From assembly GCA_907165275.2 (NCBI GenBank), contig OU015666.1, positions 526,001 to 590,000 on the forward strand: DNA of 64,000 bases, read 5' to 3'. A model generated the notes under the pieces. The model did no database searches. It worked only from the letters and a program-made list of their open reading frames with translations, and was not told the DNA's origin. Shown here one piece after another: positions 1-11,130 of the stretch. How positions within the stretch are numbered: the stretch's first letter is position 1; every line of letters begins with the position of its first letter. This DNA comes from Zygaena filipendulae (taxonomy: Eukaryota; Arthropoda; Insecta; Lepidoptera; Zygaenidae). The position numbers were made by a program, and so were the translations under genes.

Positions 1-182
1 TATTATCTATTTTTCATCCCGGAATTCCCGCAGGAACTCCGGTATTAATGCGGGGAACAGCTAATCACCGTAAACTACTGTAAGGGGTACAAAGAAGGAC
101 GTAGAGTACCTACCTATTTTTTTCCCGCAACCTCCGCGGGAACTCCGAAATTACCGCGGATGAAATCGCGGGGGACAGCTTG
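1..182 (+). mobile_element. Helitron-like short repeat, 3' part
   Basis: This is the first of a family present dozens of times here. Complete plus-strand copies begin with TC (TCCTACTAATATTATAAA), carry a GGAGTTCCCGCGGGAACTCC-type palindrome, have a short hairpin (CCGCGG, GTGAAA, CCGCGG) near the 3' end, and finish in CTAG followed by T. A TC start, CTRR end, 3' hairpin and insertion between A and T are hallmarks of non-autonomous Helitrons, and this type is common in Lepidoptera. This copy lacks its 5' end, which lies outside the window, and its final CTAG has become CTTG. The paralogue is 42330-42621. Confidence 0.75.
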
Positions 183-418
183 TTTTATATAAATGTATGT
201 AGGTATTATTTGTATTAACGATGTCACTTGTTATAACTGTACCTATCTATCATCAGTGCTCATAATTATGTACTATATGTATTTGCGAGATAACTGACAA
301 TATATGTATACCTATATGCATATTGCATAGTTATCATTTAAAGTTATGTTGTCTTTATTAACTTCAGATAAAAACAACATGAGGACATGTCCTCAGGCCT
401 GGATAGGATAGAATATTA

Positions 419-744
419 TCCTACTAATATTATAAACGCGAAAGTTTGTAAGTATGTATGGATGGATGGATGGATGTTTGTTACTCTTTCACGCAAAAAC
501 TACTGGATGGATTTAAATGAAACTTTACAATAATATAGCTTATGTATACATCAGATTAACACATAGGATACTTTTTATCCCGGAATTCCCGCGGGAACTC
601 TGAAATTAACGCGGGTGAAATTTAATTAATTATTTCATAGTACACGTTGTCAGGGATACAGAGAAGGACATAGAGTACTTTTTATCCCGAAATTCCCGCG
701 AGAACTCTGAAATTACCGCGGGTGAAACCGCGGGGCACAGCTAG
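419..744 (+). mobile_element. Helitron-like short repeat, full length
   Basis: It has the TCCTACTAATATTATAAA start and CTAG end. The body contains a (GGAT)n run and two successive palindromic blocks, near 578-620 and 690-735. The paralogue in copy B is 42843-43167. Confidence 0.8.
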
Positions 745-1478
745 TAGTATATATATATATATATATATATATAGGGGTTTATTTGGACATGTTTGGTGAC
801 CCCGTTAGTTTTAGATACCTATTATTTGGCTTGACGTACAGGTTCATGTAACAATTCTTATATTTAACATGCTCATTTGTTGAAGAACAACTGTGCAAAA
901 GAGGATTGGATTTGGATTGGAGATCCGATAAATTGTTTGATAAAATATAATATTGGTACTTACTTACCTTTACTAAACTGAATTTTGGTCCATTTGTGGT
1001 TGTTGTTCTATTTTGTTTCATCATGAGTAATAAATTCCGTAAAAAACTACCCGAAAAGGAAATTCGATCGGAAAATGATTACGAAAAAGCAAACCTCACC
1101 ATCCGAACATTTCCGCTCAATTTCAACGTTTGCTCTACACCATAGAGTTTAAAACTAAAACTAGTAACAGACGATCCAACTTGGTTGGATCCAACCCAAT
1201 TACCGCCGTCGTGCCAACCGTTCCGACATTGCTACAGACGTACCGACGGTTGGGCATCCAACCGTCATTTGCCTATGCACTGAAGAAGTGTACGGACGTC
1301 ATGCCGCCTGCTCTTAAAACTTTCAAACAAAATTGTATAAGCTTGATTTCTCAAGTAATCTTTATTTGTTAAATCCCACAAACAGGGAAAGTCTTTATAT
1401 AGTTCTAATAACTTCACAGTTATGTCGCGTTCAGAGTTTTGCTCCATCGTCGTCGCGTCGTACTTATTTATAATAATA

Positions 1479-1760
1479 CTAGCTGTCCCCCGCGATTTCA
1501 TCCGCCGTAATTTCGGAGTTCCCGCAGGAATTCCGGGAAATAGTAGGTACTCTATGTCCTTCTTTGTACCCGTGACAGTAGTTCACAGTGATTAACTGTT
1601 CCCCGCATTAGTTCCGGAGTTCCCGCGGGAATTCCGGGATAAAAACTATCCTACCTTTTAAGTTTGACCATATTATAAAAGGTTACAAAATTTTATCAAA
1701 ATTAGTTCAGTAGTTTGGGAGTCCATCGCGGACAAACAGCGTGACACGTGATTTATATAT
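1479..1760 (-). mobile_element. Helitron-like short repeat nested in the 1160-2581 element
   Basis: Reading the minus strand, it ends in CTAG at 1479-1482 after two palindromic blocks. It belongs to the subfamily containing a block like GTCCGCGATGGACTCC, also seen at 6261-6527 and 47070-47471. Confidence 0.7.
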
Positions 1761-1766
1761 ATATAT

Positions 1767-2272
1767 ACACCGGCAGAATTAGCGGAACATAAAAAGGCAG
1801 AGTATAGAAATAATTACGTATATACATATATTAAAACAAATTATTATCAGGCATGAAGTAATAAACTAATATGCATGTTATAACATCGACTTTAAGAAGT
1901 TTTTAGTTAAATTTTATTAAAAGTAATCAAAATTAAAAAAAAAAATCTCTAGTTTGTGAGAACACAGACAATGTTGCAAATAAAAGTTGAATGACATAGG
2001 GGAAACACACGTTATTTATCGTTCATTTATTTAGTGTTAAAATCACAGTAATCTTTAATTTGCAACATTATTTGTGTGCCCACAAATTAGAGAAAAAGTG
2101 TTTTTTTTTATTATTATTTTAAATAAAATTTGATAATTTAATTACAAACTTTTAAAGTGTTAAAAGATGTATATTAATTTATTACTTCAAGTCTAATTAT
2201 TATTTGTTTTAATATATATACGTAATTATTTCTATACTCTGCCTTTTTATGTTCCGCTAATTCTGCCGGTGT
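1767..2272. mobile_element. Foldback MITE with arms covering nearly its whole length
   Basis: The outer 58 or so bases (ACACCGGCAGAATTAGCGGA inward) are repeated as an exact inverted copy ending at 2272. Beyond that, the arms stay recognisably complementary to near the centre around 2000-2040. For example, CTCTAGTTTGTG at about 1955 mirrors CACAAATTAGAG at about 2080, and AATGTTGCAAAT mirrors ATTTGCAACATT. It encodes nothing. A transcript would fold into one long hairpin. Confidence 0.85.
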
Positions 2273-3450
2273 GTATATTAAGTTTGTTTTTAACATCGAA
2301 ATAATAAGTATTACGTAGTTGTAAGTTGTACGTAGTACTTATCATTTACTTTTCGTCAGCGCTCGGCGGCGTTTCGAATGCGACTGAGACACATCGGTTG
2401 GATCGTTTGCCTCCACACGTACCAATTTGGTTGGACGGTTGGCCTGTCGGGTGCGTCGGCGAGCCGACCACGTCCAACCGGTATTAATAATAATAATGTT
2501 GGACCAACTACCCTATACACGTTCCGATTTGGTCGTGGTCGGGCGGTTGGATCCAACCAAGTTGGGTCGTCTGTTACTAGTATTATTCTTTTCACCTCCA
2601 ACTATCCTACGTAGACCCATTGACATCTGCTAAACGTTTCTAACCGTCGGGTGTTGTTAAACTAAAGGGGGTCATTACAAACTGGTCGGTTGTCTTACCA
2701 AACCAAATCACGTGCGAACGTTCCCGTGATCTCACGTGCTCGCAAAATTGGTGAACTGAAAGTGTACCTCGGAAAGAACCTAGCTGCCACCGTGTTGACG
2801 ATAAAGCACCTAGAATTTTCGCACATTCCAAAATTCGTATTCATCGCGCCTCGCGTTCTTTTTTGTTTTTTTTTTTTTCTTGTCTAAATTGCTATCTGTG
2901 CAAAGAGGTTACCTTGTTTAGGTCGCATTTGCTTTTTTCGTTGAATTTTTTAAGATTTTCCCTAATAAAATATTCGTTTAGGTTAAATTTTGAAGAAGGA
3001 AGCTCAGAAGGAGATTTTTGCGGTGATCAACATTGGCTTACAAACTTGCCGTGTGCAGACATGACATTTTCTTATTGAAAATAAATATATGACTGTTAAA
3101 GTAAAATAAAAGCTACAAAATATACTATAGGTATTGTGTTTAAACTAGACTGATTTGAAAACAAAACATAAAAATTATCGTAAGTACAGGTACGTCGAAT
3201 GCAGTCATTTTTGTAGAATATTCAAATAAAGAAACCACAGGAGTGTGCTTCGAGACAGCTAATATAGAATTGATTCTATAATGATGAAATACAAAAAACC
3301 ACTCAATCAATTCGAAGGCATTTCGGATAATAATGATAAAAGAAATAACAAACATATAACCCACCATTTAAACTCACACACACATATCTATAAACGTAAC
3401 TAAAATAATTTTGGCAGTCCCTTTATTAGGCGGGCTTTTTTTAAATAATA

Positions 3451-3770
3451 GGGATGTTGACATCTTTTGAAAATCAAAATTTTAATTAGTCCGTCTTTTA
3501 GAAAATTAAAAATCATTAGACACGTATTATTTTATTTTTCAAATAAATGAAAATATACAGAGATAAAGCGCATTAAAGTTTAGGGTGGGGGCTCGTGACG
3601 TCACTTACCACTACAAGCCGCCATACAAACTGCACTGGTTAGTGACGTCACGCGAAATTTCAACTCAATGTAACGCTGTTATTTTTTGATTACGTAAAAA
3701 AAGAAAAAATACGTGTCCAAATTTTTTTATTAATCTACAAGAAGGACTAAAAAAACTTAGTCAAATAGCC
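3451..3770 (+). mobile_element. MITE with two TGACGTCA sites (copy 1)
   Basis: This family is about 320 bp long. Complete copies start with GGG(A/C)ATGTTGACTA-like sequence and end with its complement (TAGTCAACATGCCC). They have subterminal inverted TAGTCCGTC/GACGGACTA and no coding capacity. The middle always holds two CGTGACGTCAC-type palindromes about 45-60 bp apart (here near 3594 and 3642). The right end of this copy is degraded. Confidence 0.75.
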
Positions 3771-4226
3771 TATTGTGAATTATCCGGTACTTCTTTGAGA
3801 GAGCAGTCGTTTGGTTGTACCTTCTTCTCCATAAATAAAAAGCTCAACAATAATTTGTAGCAAGTCGTGTGACAAGGTGTTGCATGCACGCTCGCGTCGA
3901 ACGTTATCCCTAGGTATCAACCGCACGTATACCTACTTACCTTCGACTCGCAGGTTCTAATCTCATTAGAGAAGCGTCAATGTAATTCAATTAATCCGAT
4001 TTACTTGTCGCGCGTCGTCAGAGACAAAATAAATTGTACCTAAATGAAATACCTTTTGTAATGTATATTTCTTTTTCCCTTTTTTGTGCGCACTACAATT
4101 TAGTACGGCCAGCCAGTGTTGTGGTGAAAACCAGTACCTATTAAAGTAAAAACCACTTTTTTTGTAGTCACTTAAATACGAAGTGTATAAAAAGTAGGGA
4201 AAGTACCATAAATATTCTAGCTAGCA

Positions 4227-4410
4227 CTAGCTGTTTTCACGCGGTTTCACGCGCGTGAGTTTCAGGACTTCTTCGGGAACTCGAAAAAAATTTCTTATAA
4301 CACTCAAGGATAGTGCAGCTTCCTACCACTGAAAGAATTTTTAAAATCGGTTCAGTAGTTCCACAGATTGCCTTTTAGAACCAAACAAACTTTCAAATTT
4401 TACTTTTAAT
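4227..4410 (-). mobile_element. Helitron-like short repeat, diverged
   Basis: It has the CTAGCTGTTTTCACGCGGTT end and a weakened palindrome (TTCGGGAACTC). The 5' part ends among A-rich sequence. The paralogue is 45366-45555. Confidence 0.6.
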
Positions 4411-5047
4411 CCATTCGCTGCAGTTTCAGTACTGTTTTACTTATATGTTGAGTTCGGTTAGTTTTTCATTTGATAAACTAGTAATATTAATTTACTAGTA
4501 ACGTTAGAGGTAACCATTTTAAGTAGGATCGCCGACATTTTAATAGAAAGTTTTATGCTTTTGAAACTGCTATAACTTTCAACATGCAGGTGGATCGTTG
4601 GTCAATCGTTCAGTATGTCTCTTTATTTAGATTAATATCTGTCATTATTACTGGCTTAGGAGCGGCATGAAACACTGGATAATGTATATTGTATGATGTA
4701 CAAATGATTTTATACCGAGCTGAATAAAGCTTTATGCAAATTGGGCCCGGCTGTACAATGGAGAACAAAGGGGATGGTCCGATCCTGAAGGGTTGGATGC
4801 CTTTGACCGAAGGCCTCCGAGACGTCAGCGGATTTCGTTTCACTTTAATAATATAATAATATTGGACATTGGTTGCTTTGAAAATTTGCTGTGTGCATTA
4901 TCCCCGGTTTTGCTCTGATTCTAAGCGATGTACCTACCTAAAATCGTTCGTATTCAACAAGCACTTAACCGAACATCATGAAATTTCGCATGAACTTTGT
5001 CAGGGGTACAGGACTTAAAATCGCTGGGAACAGCTATTATCCTGTTA

Positions 5048-5261
5048 TCCTGCTAATATTATAAATGTGAAAGTGTGGATGTTTAGATGTTTCGATGTTG
5101 GGATGTTTGTTTGTCAACCACGCAAAAACGGCTGAACGGATTTGGATGAAATTTGGCATGCACGTTGTCAGGGGTCCAGAGAAGGACATAGGATACTTTT
5201 TATCCCGAAATTCCCACGGGATCTCCGAAATTAACGCGGGTGAAACGCGGGGCACAGCTAG
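5048..5261 (+). mobile_element. Helitron-like short repeat
   Basis: It runs from a TCCTGCTAATATTATAAA start to a CTAG end. A second copy begins immediately after it (5262), so the two form a head-to-tail pair. The open frames here (90-95 codons) are only translations of this repeat and recur wherever it occurs. Confidence 0.8.
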
Positions 5262-5441
5262 TATTGTTATAAATGTGAAAGTGTGGATGTTTGGATGTTT
5301 GTTACTCAATCACGCAAAAACGGCTGAACGGATTTGGATGAAATTTGGCAGCACGTTGTCAGGGGTACAGACAAGGACATAGGGTAATTTTTATCCCGGA
5401 ATTTCTGCGGGAACTCCAAAATTACCGCGGGGCATAGCTAA
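5262..5441 (+). mobile_element. Helitron-like short repeat, second of a head-to-tail pair
   Basis: It lacks the first bases of the family start and follows the preceding copy directly. It ends CTAA in place of CTAG. The paralogue is 46421-46600. Confidence 0.75.
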
Positions 5442-5463
5442 TTAGAAAATAATAACAATTAAA

Positions 5464-5640
5464 CTAGCTCTTTCTCGCGGTTTCAGCCGCGTTGATTTCG
5501 GAGTTCCCGCGGGAATTCCGGAATAAAAGTACCTTAAATGTCCTATTCGATATTATGTACCCATAATATACTCGTAAACGTGTCAGCAAAATTTCATGAT
5601 GATCGGTTGAGTAGATAAGGCATGAAAGCGTAACAAACAA
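5464..5640 (-). mobile_element. Helitron-like short repeat
   Basis: It has a CTAGCTC end with an intact GGAGTTCCCGCGGGAATTCC palindrome on the minus strand. The 5' side is lost. The paralogue is 46624-46800. Confidence 0.7.
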
Positions 5641-5924
5641 AAAATAATTTTACAATTGGATTCGCAATTATAATATCAGTTAGGATAATAAGTTTGAGGC
5701 TTGCCGTAATTACAATAAGCGCTTAGGTAATCTATTGATACTAATTCTAATTAAAAACACGAAAGTATCTCTATTTCTTTTTAGCGCCTTAACTATACTC
5801 AAACAATCATCATAAATTTGTTTTATTTTGCATAATTAGGTATACGTCTTCTTAATTCATTTTAATTTATTATCATTATTAAAATATACATTATTAATTT
5901 ATTATTTTATTTAATTTATTATTT

Positions 5925-6252
5925 TTTTGAATTGAATTGAATTGAAAAAACTTTATTTGACACAACACAAAGATTTACAGCATACGTATACAACAACTAG
6001 ACATATATATAACAGGTATTGAGGGTACGCTTCTCAACCGACGGACATATATTTATTTATATATATATATTATATATATTATATATATTATATATATATA
6101 TACTACATATTAAATATTATTTTAATATCTTTATCTTTTCGATTTTTCCGTTGGTTGCACACCCCGTCCCTTACATCTCTCTGTCAACCCTTAACTATCA
6201 GAGAATGCCGCAAGGCATTAGGTTCGCCATTTGTACCTTTTGTGCAAGAAAT
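5925..6252. mobile_element. Retroposon-like insertion private to copy A
   Basis: It is absent from copy B, where the flanking TTTATTATTT and ATAAATCACG sequences adjoin. It contains a (GAATT)n start, CTTTATTTGACAC and a long (AT)n tract at about 6052-6102. The segment near 6200-6230 (GAGAATGCCGCAAGGCATTA) recurs at about 55250. No enzyme-coding frame is visible. It is probably a 3' fragment of a LINE or a SINE. Confidence 0.5.
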
Positions 6253-6260
6253 CTAATCTT

Positions 6261-6527
6261 GTATATAAATCACGTGTCACGTTGTTTGTCCGCGATGGAC
6301 TCCGAAACTACTAAACGGATTTTGATAAAATTTTGTAACCATTTATAATATGGTCCAACTTAAAAGATAGGATAGTTTTTATCCCGGAATTCCCGCGGGA
6401 ACTCCGGCACTAATGCGGGGAACAGCTAATCACAGTAAACCACTGTCGAGGTATAAAGAAGGACATAGAGTACTTTTTTCCCGCTACCTCCGAAATTACC
6501 GCGGATGAAATCGCGGGGGACAGCTAG
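6261..6527 (+). mobile_element. Helitron-like short repeat
   Basis: It has two palindromic blocks and a GGGGGACAGCTAG end. Copy B carries the corresponding repeat twice in tandem (47070-47471). Confidence 0.8.
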
Positions 6528-6713
6528 TATACCTATAAAATTCTCGTGTCACAATGTTAGTTACCATACTCCTTCGAAACGGCTTGACCGATTTTTATGA
6601 AATTTTATATGCATATTCAGTAGGTATGAGAATCGGCTACTCTCTATTTTTCATCCCGGAATCCCCGCGGTAACTCCGAAACTCATGCGTGTGATACCGC
6701 GGGGCACAGCTAG
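6528..6713 (+). mobile_element. Helitron-like short repeat
   Basis: It follows the previous copy directly and ends in CCGCGGGGCACAGCTAG. A short remnant of a further palindrome (CCCCGCGGGAACTC) lies at 6776-6790. The paralogue is 47472-47657. Confidence 0.75.
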
Positions 6714-7922
6714 TAATAAATAAAATATAAAAAAAAAATACAAAAAAGATTATAAGGTGCATTTTATTTTGGAAACCCCGCGGGAACTCTGAAATTAACT
6801 AAATTGAAACCAATAGTACCTACTAGATAAAAATTGAAATCATTAGTAAACTGTGAAGCCGCCACTCGGCATCGCCGCGGAAAATTTGTCGAAATCGCAT
6901 CATTTTCCCAAACGATCGGCATTTGTACGGCAAAACTGGGATCGATCGTTAAACGCTGAACAAGAGAGAGCTTCGTGGATTTGCCACGAATAAAAACGTA
7001 GGAGTCCGGGACAAATTGACAGCAGCCAATGTTGGCACTGAAATGTATCGCTTCCAAGCGCCCTGAAGCGATCATATCTCATACGAATACACCATCCGTC
7101 AGTATTGAGCTAGAATATTTTTTAAACTGCATCCAGATAGATGGATTTGAATGTCGGATGTGATTTTATTTTTGGTTCTGTTATAATTTCTAAGCGTTGA
7201 AAATTTCGGCAGGTTCTATGTAGTTGATTTATCCTTGTCTTTAGTAGATTTTTTTTTTTACTTTTTGGTTATATAACATGTGGTAAAATTAGCTGCAAAT
7301 ACTTACAAGGTTGAAAGTGTACACCGTTATAAACATGTTCATAAAGAAAAAAGAAGAAAAAAAAACATCAAACAACAAAAAATCAATCAAAAAGAAAACA
7401 AACCTGTGAGGACGCTCGCCGCTTACACACACATCGCCGCGCGCTGGTATCTAAAGTCCAATGACCTTGATCCTACCTACCTACCTACCTAGTACCTAGT
7501 AGTTGTTTGTGAGATGTGTGAGTTTGTTTGGTTGCTTGTTTGTATCGCTTTCAAGCCTTAACGGTTCAACCGATCATCATGCAGTTTTGCACGCACGTTT
7601 CCAGTGGTACACAGAAGGTCATGGGGTATACACATGCACACATGACACAAAACCTGTTATTTTTGGATGGCGGTTCAAAAATACTTTTTTCACACGATAT
7701 ATATTATTATTCTATGATAGGTAATCATGAGACGCGGAGCCGCGGCTGTATTGATTGTCAGTCGGGTGCCCCGGCTCCGCGCCGTCCTGCTCTATTATTA
7801 AACGCCATGAATAAAAATATCGTATGGGCTCACGCAAAATAACTAACGCTGAACGCTACGAGGGCCCTTATGGCGCTGTCCTCCACTGACAGACGCGCTG
7901 AGCACGCGCTGAGCTGATAAAA

Positions 7923-8134
7923 TCCCTACTAATATTATAAATGCTAAAGTAACTCTGTCTGTCTGTCTGTTATGCTATCACGCCTTAACGGCTCAACCGA
8001 TCATCATGAAATTTTGCACACACACTGTCAGGGATACAGATAAAGACAAAGGGGAATTTTTGTCCCGGAATTCCCGCGGGAACTCCGAAATTAACTCCGA
8101 AATTACCGCGGGTGAAACCGCGAGGAAAGGCTAG
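7923..8134 (+). mobile_element. Helitron-like short repeat
   Basis: It runs from a TCCCTACTAATATTATAAA start to a CTAG end and contains a (CTGT)n microsatellite near 7955-7972. In copy B the same repeat is split by an insertion at 49113-49273. Confidence 0.8.
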
Positions 8135-8322
8135 TAAATGGATATAACTTTACCCGCAAGTATACTCCCGCGGAAACCGTTCCGGGACAAAAAGTATATT
8201 GTAACTTTAAGACGATCGTGTGCGTGCAAATTTTCATACAAAAAGCCAAACCGTTTATCTCCCCTTAAACATAGACCAATTTTGATGATTTTTTTACATG
8301 TTATTGATGTATTGGATAACTA

Positions 8323-8476
8323 GGGCTGTACGTTTTGATTTTAAAGAAACATTGCTTCTAACAAAAGTTATTAGCATCTCAATATCCATATTTTTTACAA
8401 AAAATCTTCCTCGAGCTTTTTAATTTATTAAAGTTAAACTAAACCGAATTACTAAATTAGAAAAACGTACAGCCCT
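8323..8476. mobile_element. MITE with TA target duplication
   Basis: The inverted termini are GGGCTGTACGTTTT at 8323 and its complement ending at 8476. Both are flanked by TA, as expected for Tc1/mariner-type insertion. It is about 154 bp and has no coding capacity. Confidence 0.75.
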
Positions 8477-8478
8477 AG

Positions 8479-9534
8479 ATTAAGGTGTACTGAATCGAAT
8501 GACACCAAAATTGTCTCATTTAGTGAAGGTTTAGGGGGGTAGAAAAGGTTTGGCCCGAAACAATATTTCAGAAGGAAAAAGTAGGCACTCGCCTCTAGGT
8601 CCTGCAAGTCTCTCTATCGCACGATACGGGTCGGGGGGCAGGGCCCGGTAGGAGCATTGTGTAGTGTAGGTAGTAATGTCGATGTCGAGGTGTTATCGAT
8701 GTTATTATAGCCTAGGGTGGAGAATATCGATAGCGATCGATATTGAAAGGTTACACAAATAATATCATGAAAAAAGCCTACGAATAGGTAATTTTATTGA
8801 TTACTAGCTGTTCCCTGCAGTTTCACCCACGTTAATTTCGGAGATCTCCCGGTTATTCCGAGATAAAAGTACTTACTACCCTATATTTTTTTCTGCACCT
8901 ACCTGTAGGTATCTACTTACCTGTTGATTTTAGCTAACTGCGTTGTAGTACGGGAGTCCAAGACGAAATTTATGGATTTACTAAAGCGCGTCAGATTAAC
9001 ATAAGGGGCATATCTTGCACCTCCACCAAATAAAGGCCCTCGACACAGAGGGGCGCATCTAGAATAACCGATCAGAATAATCAAAAAAAACGATAGCCGG
9101 AAATACTCGAGCGCATCAGATTAAGACATAGTAGGTTAATTACATTCTGAAAACTGTGTATATGAATAATCTGCGATTTGAACATGACGTAAGGGAGTTT
9201 AAAAAGGATCACAAACTTACAAAAAAAAACCGTCATCTCGATTTTCTCGAACGCGGTTGATGTTTTTTACATTTGGAAGTAAAATAACTCAAGGATAGCG
9301 GGAAAAATATAATCTGCCGATTTCCACGAGCCGAAGAAACAAAAATCATCTATAAAGTTTAGAACGAGCAGCTGCAGATGCTGCAGTGAAACATGTATTC
9401 CTCACTCTGGCTTGCTTTCCCTTTCTCTTTTTTTCTATCACACTCTAGCACCGTCCTCACACTACTTTCCATCGCCATGACGTCATCACAGGATAAAACG
9501 GCATTAAACGTGTCAAATTGATAACCTCCTTATT
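8479..9534. other. Gene-less stretch
   Basis: No gene is recognisable. A truncated minus-strand Helitron-like copy ends at 8804-8885 (CTAGCTGTTCCCTGCAG). A GCGTCAGATTAA motif occurs twice, near 8987 and 9113, suggesting an old dispersed repeat. The rest is unassigned. Confidence 0.5.
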
Positions 9535-9646
9535 TGAAGTCGGTTAAAATGAATATTAAAATAAGTTCCAGGCAAGTATTACATCAAGCTATAGGTAGTA
9601 ACTAGTACACCTTTCATTTTAATGTAATTTTAACCGACTTCCAAAA
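9535..9646. mobile_element. Short inverted-repeat element
   Basis: GAAGTCGGTTAAAAT near 9537 and ATTTTAACCGACTTC near 9629 are inverted copies about 100 bp apart. The AACCGACTTC motif recurs at 33975, so it is a dispersed family. Confidence 0.5.
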
Positions 9647-10809
9647 ATAAGTGGTAAAGGTAGTTAGGTAAAACTTTTTTCTATAAAAGTATGTATTGAA
9701 CCGACCTACTGATCACTGATCAGTTCAAGTTGGTGCCAAGCCTACCGTTTGGGTTGTTATGGATTATATCGGTAGGTTTTTATATTTTTGATGTCGGACG
9801 ATGTTTTTTTATTGGAAAATTTGTATGGAACTGTGAATCTATATACCGCGTAATTTGTTTTTTATATTAGTGACTGTTTTACTTTTTTTTGTTGTTTTAC
9901 TTTATTTTTTTCTGAATGTACCTATTATTAAAAAAAAGTATTATTGATTTTAATGCAGTTTTCGCTGCATTTTATTTATCAACTTAAGTAATCTAAAAAA
10001 AATCATATTTTTTTTATTTATGTATTCATTAATTTTTACAAAGCAAGGAATTTACAATCTTCAAAACCCAATGGGTCCCAAATCTAAACAACGCTCGAGT
10101 AAATCCCCATGTAGCATCAAGAGCTCCCGTTCTATTGGTTATGTTTTTGATTTACAAAGTAAATTGCATCTTTTTCGTTTTGTGGATAAACGTAGTTTAG
10201 CTAGTAGTTTTTCCTCTTCTATATTTCTCTTCCATTCTAAAAAGTATAAAATAATTTTAGTTGAACATAACATCTATAAATACATATAATAAAATTGTAA
10301 CAGGTCGATGTCTGTACATGGGAGATAAATAAGAAAAAATAAATTTAGGTGACTCTATGAGTGATATAGAAGCCAAAAATATCGTTTTTAGAATTTTTGT
10401 CTGTCTGTCTATCTGTCTGTATATTTGGGCATAGATAAGCAATAGTGTGTTAACCCACACTGGAGAAATTTTGAGTAAATCGTGTTTTAAAATTATAGCG
10501 CCATTTTCTGTTAAAATTTTATATGTTCAATATTTAGTTACATACTTAAACAATGTAATAAGGTAAACATATAATTAAAAAACGTTCCCTAACTCTCAAT
10601 AAATCGTTCTGAATAGGTAACTTAATTTTGTGGGTTAACATGTTATTGCTTATCTGCGTCCATTTGTATTCGTGCTACGCAAAAACTGCGGCACCAAATT
10701 GAATGCGGTTTTTTTTGTTGTATTGAGAAGGGTTTAACTTAGATACTCATGTTTTGATTTTTTCTAAATTCCATCTGCAACTCGAGATATTAAAAAGAAA
10801 TGCTGGGCA
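9647..10809. other. Gene-less stretch
   Basis: This is AT-rich sequence with a short (CTGT)n run near 10401-10420. An 89-codon frame at 10020-10289 has no recognisable domain, and I do not call it. Confidence 0.5.
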
Positions 10810-10810
10810 T

Positions 10811-10890
10811 CCTACTAATATTATAAATGTAAAAGTGTGGATGTTTGGATGTTTGGATATTTGGATATTTGGATGTTTGTTACTCAATCA
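10811..10890 (+). mobile_element. Helitron-like repeat, 5' fragment
   Basis: It has the TCCTACTAATATTATAAA start followed by an expanded GGATGTTT/GGATATTT run. It stops abruptly at about 10890. A possible 3' remnant lies at 11180-11240 (TTTTTATCCC...GCGGTTGAAA). Confidence 0.6.
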
Positions 10891-10924
10891 GGCTACGAAA
10901 TAATTCGAATAAATGTAGGTAGGT

Positions 10925-11130
10925 AACTGCTGCCCTTGCGGCTCGTGCTTAGTTTAGTCGCGGCCGGCCAGCGCGGTGCCGCGTCCCCGCTACACCCGCG
11001 CGTCCCCCGCTGCTGCTTTCCTAGTGTGCGTGAGAATTTGCGCATGTGGTGTTTGTGTTGTTGACGCCAGGAGGGTAGCAGAGCGGCATGAAACAGATAG
11101 ACTTTTTGCAAATACCTACTCGCGACGCGT
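10925..11130. other. GC-rich island
   Basis: Unlike its surroundings, this block is rich in G+C and CpG (GCGGCCGGCCAGCGCGGTG, CCGCGTCCCCGCTACACCCG). It could be a promoter or first exon of a host gene, or an old repeat. No frame is convincing. Confidence 0.3.

Larger units (their letters stand above)
1160..2581. mobile_element. Inverted-repeat DNA element found only in copy A
   Basis: Copy B has an uninterrupted sequence where this 1.4-kb block sits. Its ends are inverted repeats of about 37 bp: ACTAGTAACAGACG at 1160 and its complement ending at 2581, continuing into CCAACTTGGTTGGATCCAAC on the left with one mismatch. Several CCAACCG/CGGTTGG subterminal repeats lie inside. No transposase frame is visible, so it is non-autonomous. 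The target duplication is unclear, so I do not assign a superfamily. Two other repeats are nested within it (1479-1760 and 1767-2272). Confidence 0.75.
1..8211 (+). repeat. Segmental duplication, copy A (continues left of the window)
   Basis: This segment matches 42330-49516 in the same orientation almost base for base outside private insertions. The match begins at the first bases of the window, so the unit extends further left, and it ends near 8211, after which the two copies diverge. Copy A alone carries the inverted-repeat element at 1160-2581, a retroposon-like insert at about 5925-6252, and about 85 bp near 3750-3835. No gene is recognisable in it. Stretches without a named element (186-418, 745-1159, 2582-3450, 3771-4226, 4411-5047, 5641-5924, 6714-7922) show only short runs such as (AT)n near 747-772. 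The alternative to a genomic duplication is two haplotypes placed in one contig. Confidence 0.9.

Noticed and set aside
5095..5382. Frames of about 80-125 codons containing HAKTAERIWMKFG-like text (also 16900-17271, 33688-34023, 46254-46541)
   Set aside because: They are translations of the Helitron-like repeat and recur wherever it occurs, in either orientation.
7528..7842. 104-codon frame, with a counterpart near 48680-49003
   Set aside because: Its first part translates a Helitron-like segment (CTTAACGG...CAACCGATCATCATG), and the frame differs between the two copies.
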